Shown piece after piece: positions 62,562-64,000 of a stretch of DNA of 64,000 nucleotides (position 1 is its first letter; every line of letters begins with the position of its first letter). This DNA comes from Trichopria drosophilae (taxonomy: Eukaryota; Arthropoda; Insecta; Hymenoptera; Diapriidae): the NCBI GenBank assembly GCA_030407085.1, contig CM059586.1, positions 104,917,501 through 104,981,500 of the forward strand, read 5' to 3'. Under the pieces are notes generated by a model, which worked only from the letters and a program-made list of their open reading frames with translations, searched no databases and was not told the origin of the DNA. Made by a program: the position numbers and the translations under genes.

Positions 62562-63044
62562 AATAAACTTACTTCGCGGAATATACATTGGATAACAGTA
62601 TCTTGCAAAATATTATTGTTATACACACTAAAAGTAATAAATAAAGAAAGGTATAATAGAACATAGTGTAAGAAGAAAGGAATAGCAACTTGATGGTTGC
62701 GCAGAAGCAACTAATCGGCGTTGAGCTAAATTGATGAGTCGAGGCAGGATAGGAGTATGTCACAGTAAGAGAGCTATAGAAGCAACCAATCAACGTTAGT
62801 CTAAATTGGACTTTCCGTTCCCCAACATGCGCATTGCCATACTTCTCTTATTATACTACGTATTGAAGTACCCATGATCATTAATTCGCGCAGGGAATCC
62901 CCGCTATTGTCCTTGTTTTGTACATAGAGTTGCGTTGGTGAAAACGCGAAGTACTTCGCACACTCAAATCAGTGTGCGAAAAATTTCTCTCACGGAGTCA
63001 AAAAAAAATAGTATACGATATACGTGCACTTGTATCGTAATATA

Positions 63045-63122
63045 TTATTCCCGCACGGGGAGCGAACTCACGACCTGTAAATTCGTGTATAGTCCTATCC
63101 GCTACCGTCAGAGCCACGCTGC
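63045..63122 (-). repeat. tRNA-like sequence, probable SINE head or tRNA pseudogene
   Basis: On the minus strand, 'cggcagcgtggctctgacgg' and 'tagcggatagg' resemble an A box region, and 'ggtcgtgagttcgctcccc' resembles a B box, about 35 bp apart. The stems pair poorly. On the 3' side it runs into the 'ATACAAGTGC' dispersed repeat (62,940-63,045), so that family may be SINE-linked here. Confidence 0.45.
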
Positions 63123-63289
63123 CGTATTAATGATTTTAAAGAATTCATAAACATTTTACAAGAAAAAGTTGGGGACATATGGTAATGCTGAGGATTTTCA
63201 GTTACACATTTTGTGCCTATGTACCGCTCTCCTTATTTACGCTAGTATGTTTATGTCTACTGTAGTATGGTTCCCGTCCTTAAAAAATC

Positions 63290-63565
63290 CCAAAGTTGAA
63301 TGACCTTTATTGTGCACAAGAGAGAATTTAAAAGGTCGTTTTCTTAAAATATACCGTAACAAGACTTACATTGTTCATTCCAAAGTTCAACTTTTTAACG
63401 AGGGTTACGTAACCTCTCTGGCTAATTAGTTATGCACCCTCGGGGTTTAATAACTAATGAATTCCGTAACTTTAAAACTTCAATTGTCGCTACACATCAA
63501 TGTTGAGTTCAATTTTCTTGTTAAACGTTTTAAATTGATCCCTGCTGAAAGGTCAACGAATGCTC
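63290..63565. repeat. Dispersed repeat R2, copy 2
   Basis: Same block order as 36,222-36,500, same orientation. No ORF, no obvious ends. Confidence 0.8.
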
Positions 63566-63619
63566 TGCAAAATAAAAAAATATCGTGTTCTTTTATTTTA
63601 AACGTGAACTCAGGTATTA

Positions 63620-63682
<63 letters not shown>

Positions 63683-63700
63683 CCCCTTTCTTTCTCTCTC
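63620..63700. repeat. (TC)n microsatellite
   Basis: A long CT/TC dinucleotide run grading into CCCCTTTCTTT. It causes false Ser/Leu-rich frames. Confidence 0.97.
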
Positions 63701-64000
63701 CAAATCGCTCTCACACATTCTACCTCTTTTTAAAAAGACTTCCAAAATCGAAACGGATGCTTTTTTTCTAAAAAGCTGTTTTTGTAGAGTGGTTGCTAGA
63801 TAGATTATGCGTTAGTCAAAAGTGGTAGGGAACCGCTTCGAAAATTAGAAAAAAGAACAAAACAAAGAAATGTAATTTTCCTTTCATGTATAAATAATAA
63901 AAATTGATGTTACATGTATACATAGTGCAAATTTTCATAAAATGTCATATTTTTTTAATTTTTTAAGAATTTCAGAAAACTCTCCCTTTGTTATTCATCC

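Noticed and set aside
63457..63803. Ser/Leu-rich frames of 72-104 aa
   Set aside because: They come from the (TC)n microsatellite and an R2 repeat.

Overview
The window is about 70% AT, with split genes, microsatellites and many kinds of transposable element (TE). It reads as an insect nuclear genome. Three tandem, same-strand odorant receptor (OR) genes of the insect 7tm_6 family, with 'GIWP' N-termini and 'PVECRIDxLDAY' loops, suggest a hymenopteran (ant, bee or wasp). That placement is an inference.

Layout: 1-5.8 kb holds a degenerate tandem repeat and a 2.6 kb inverted-repeat element containing two copies of a small MITE. OR-A (5869-19173) is intact: seven exons with matching phases give 422 codons. 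Its fifth intron is 11.1 kb and carries tandem repeats, a 5.96 kb Foldback-like element (9138-15097) built of inverted arrays of a ~147 bp repeat and flanked by a 9 bp direct repeat, and a Penelope-like retroelement fragment with a hammerhead-ribozyme-like motif. OR-B (23213-29860) contains a solo LTR with a 5 bp target-site duplication and a LINE 3' end in its introns. OR-C (58066-60476) is compact, about 2.4 kb, and closely matches OR-B exon by exon.

The region from 30 to 43 kb has no supportable host gene. It holds a LINE tail, a TIR element with a decayed ORF, GC-rich low-complexity sequence and dispersed repeats. From 43.5 to 55.3 kb I propose one 11.7 kb CACTA/EnSpm-like element: 14 bp inverted ends, subterminal short motifs, a tnp2-type transposase and a second ten-exon gene with a DUF4806-like C-terminus, both on the minus strand. 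Each gene is intact in frame and splice phase except for one internal stop codon. A small spliced ORF with a C-terminal membrane segment lies between them on the other strand. After OR-C come a MITE, a tRNA-derived SINE with a 9 bp duplication, a second tRNA-like head and a TC microsatellite.

Functionally, the ORs would be odour-gated channel subunits working with the co-receptor Orco in antennal neurons. The rest is mostly mobile DNA, much of it inside OR introns. All exon models were built by hand from reading frame, splice sites and comparison among the three ORs. Similarities to outside families are from memory.
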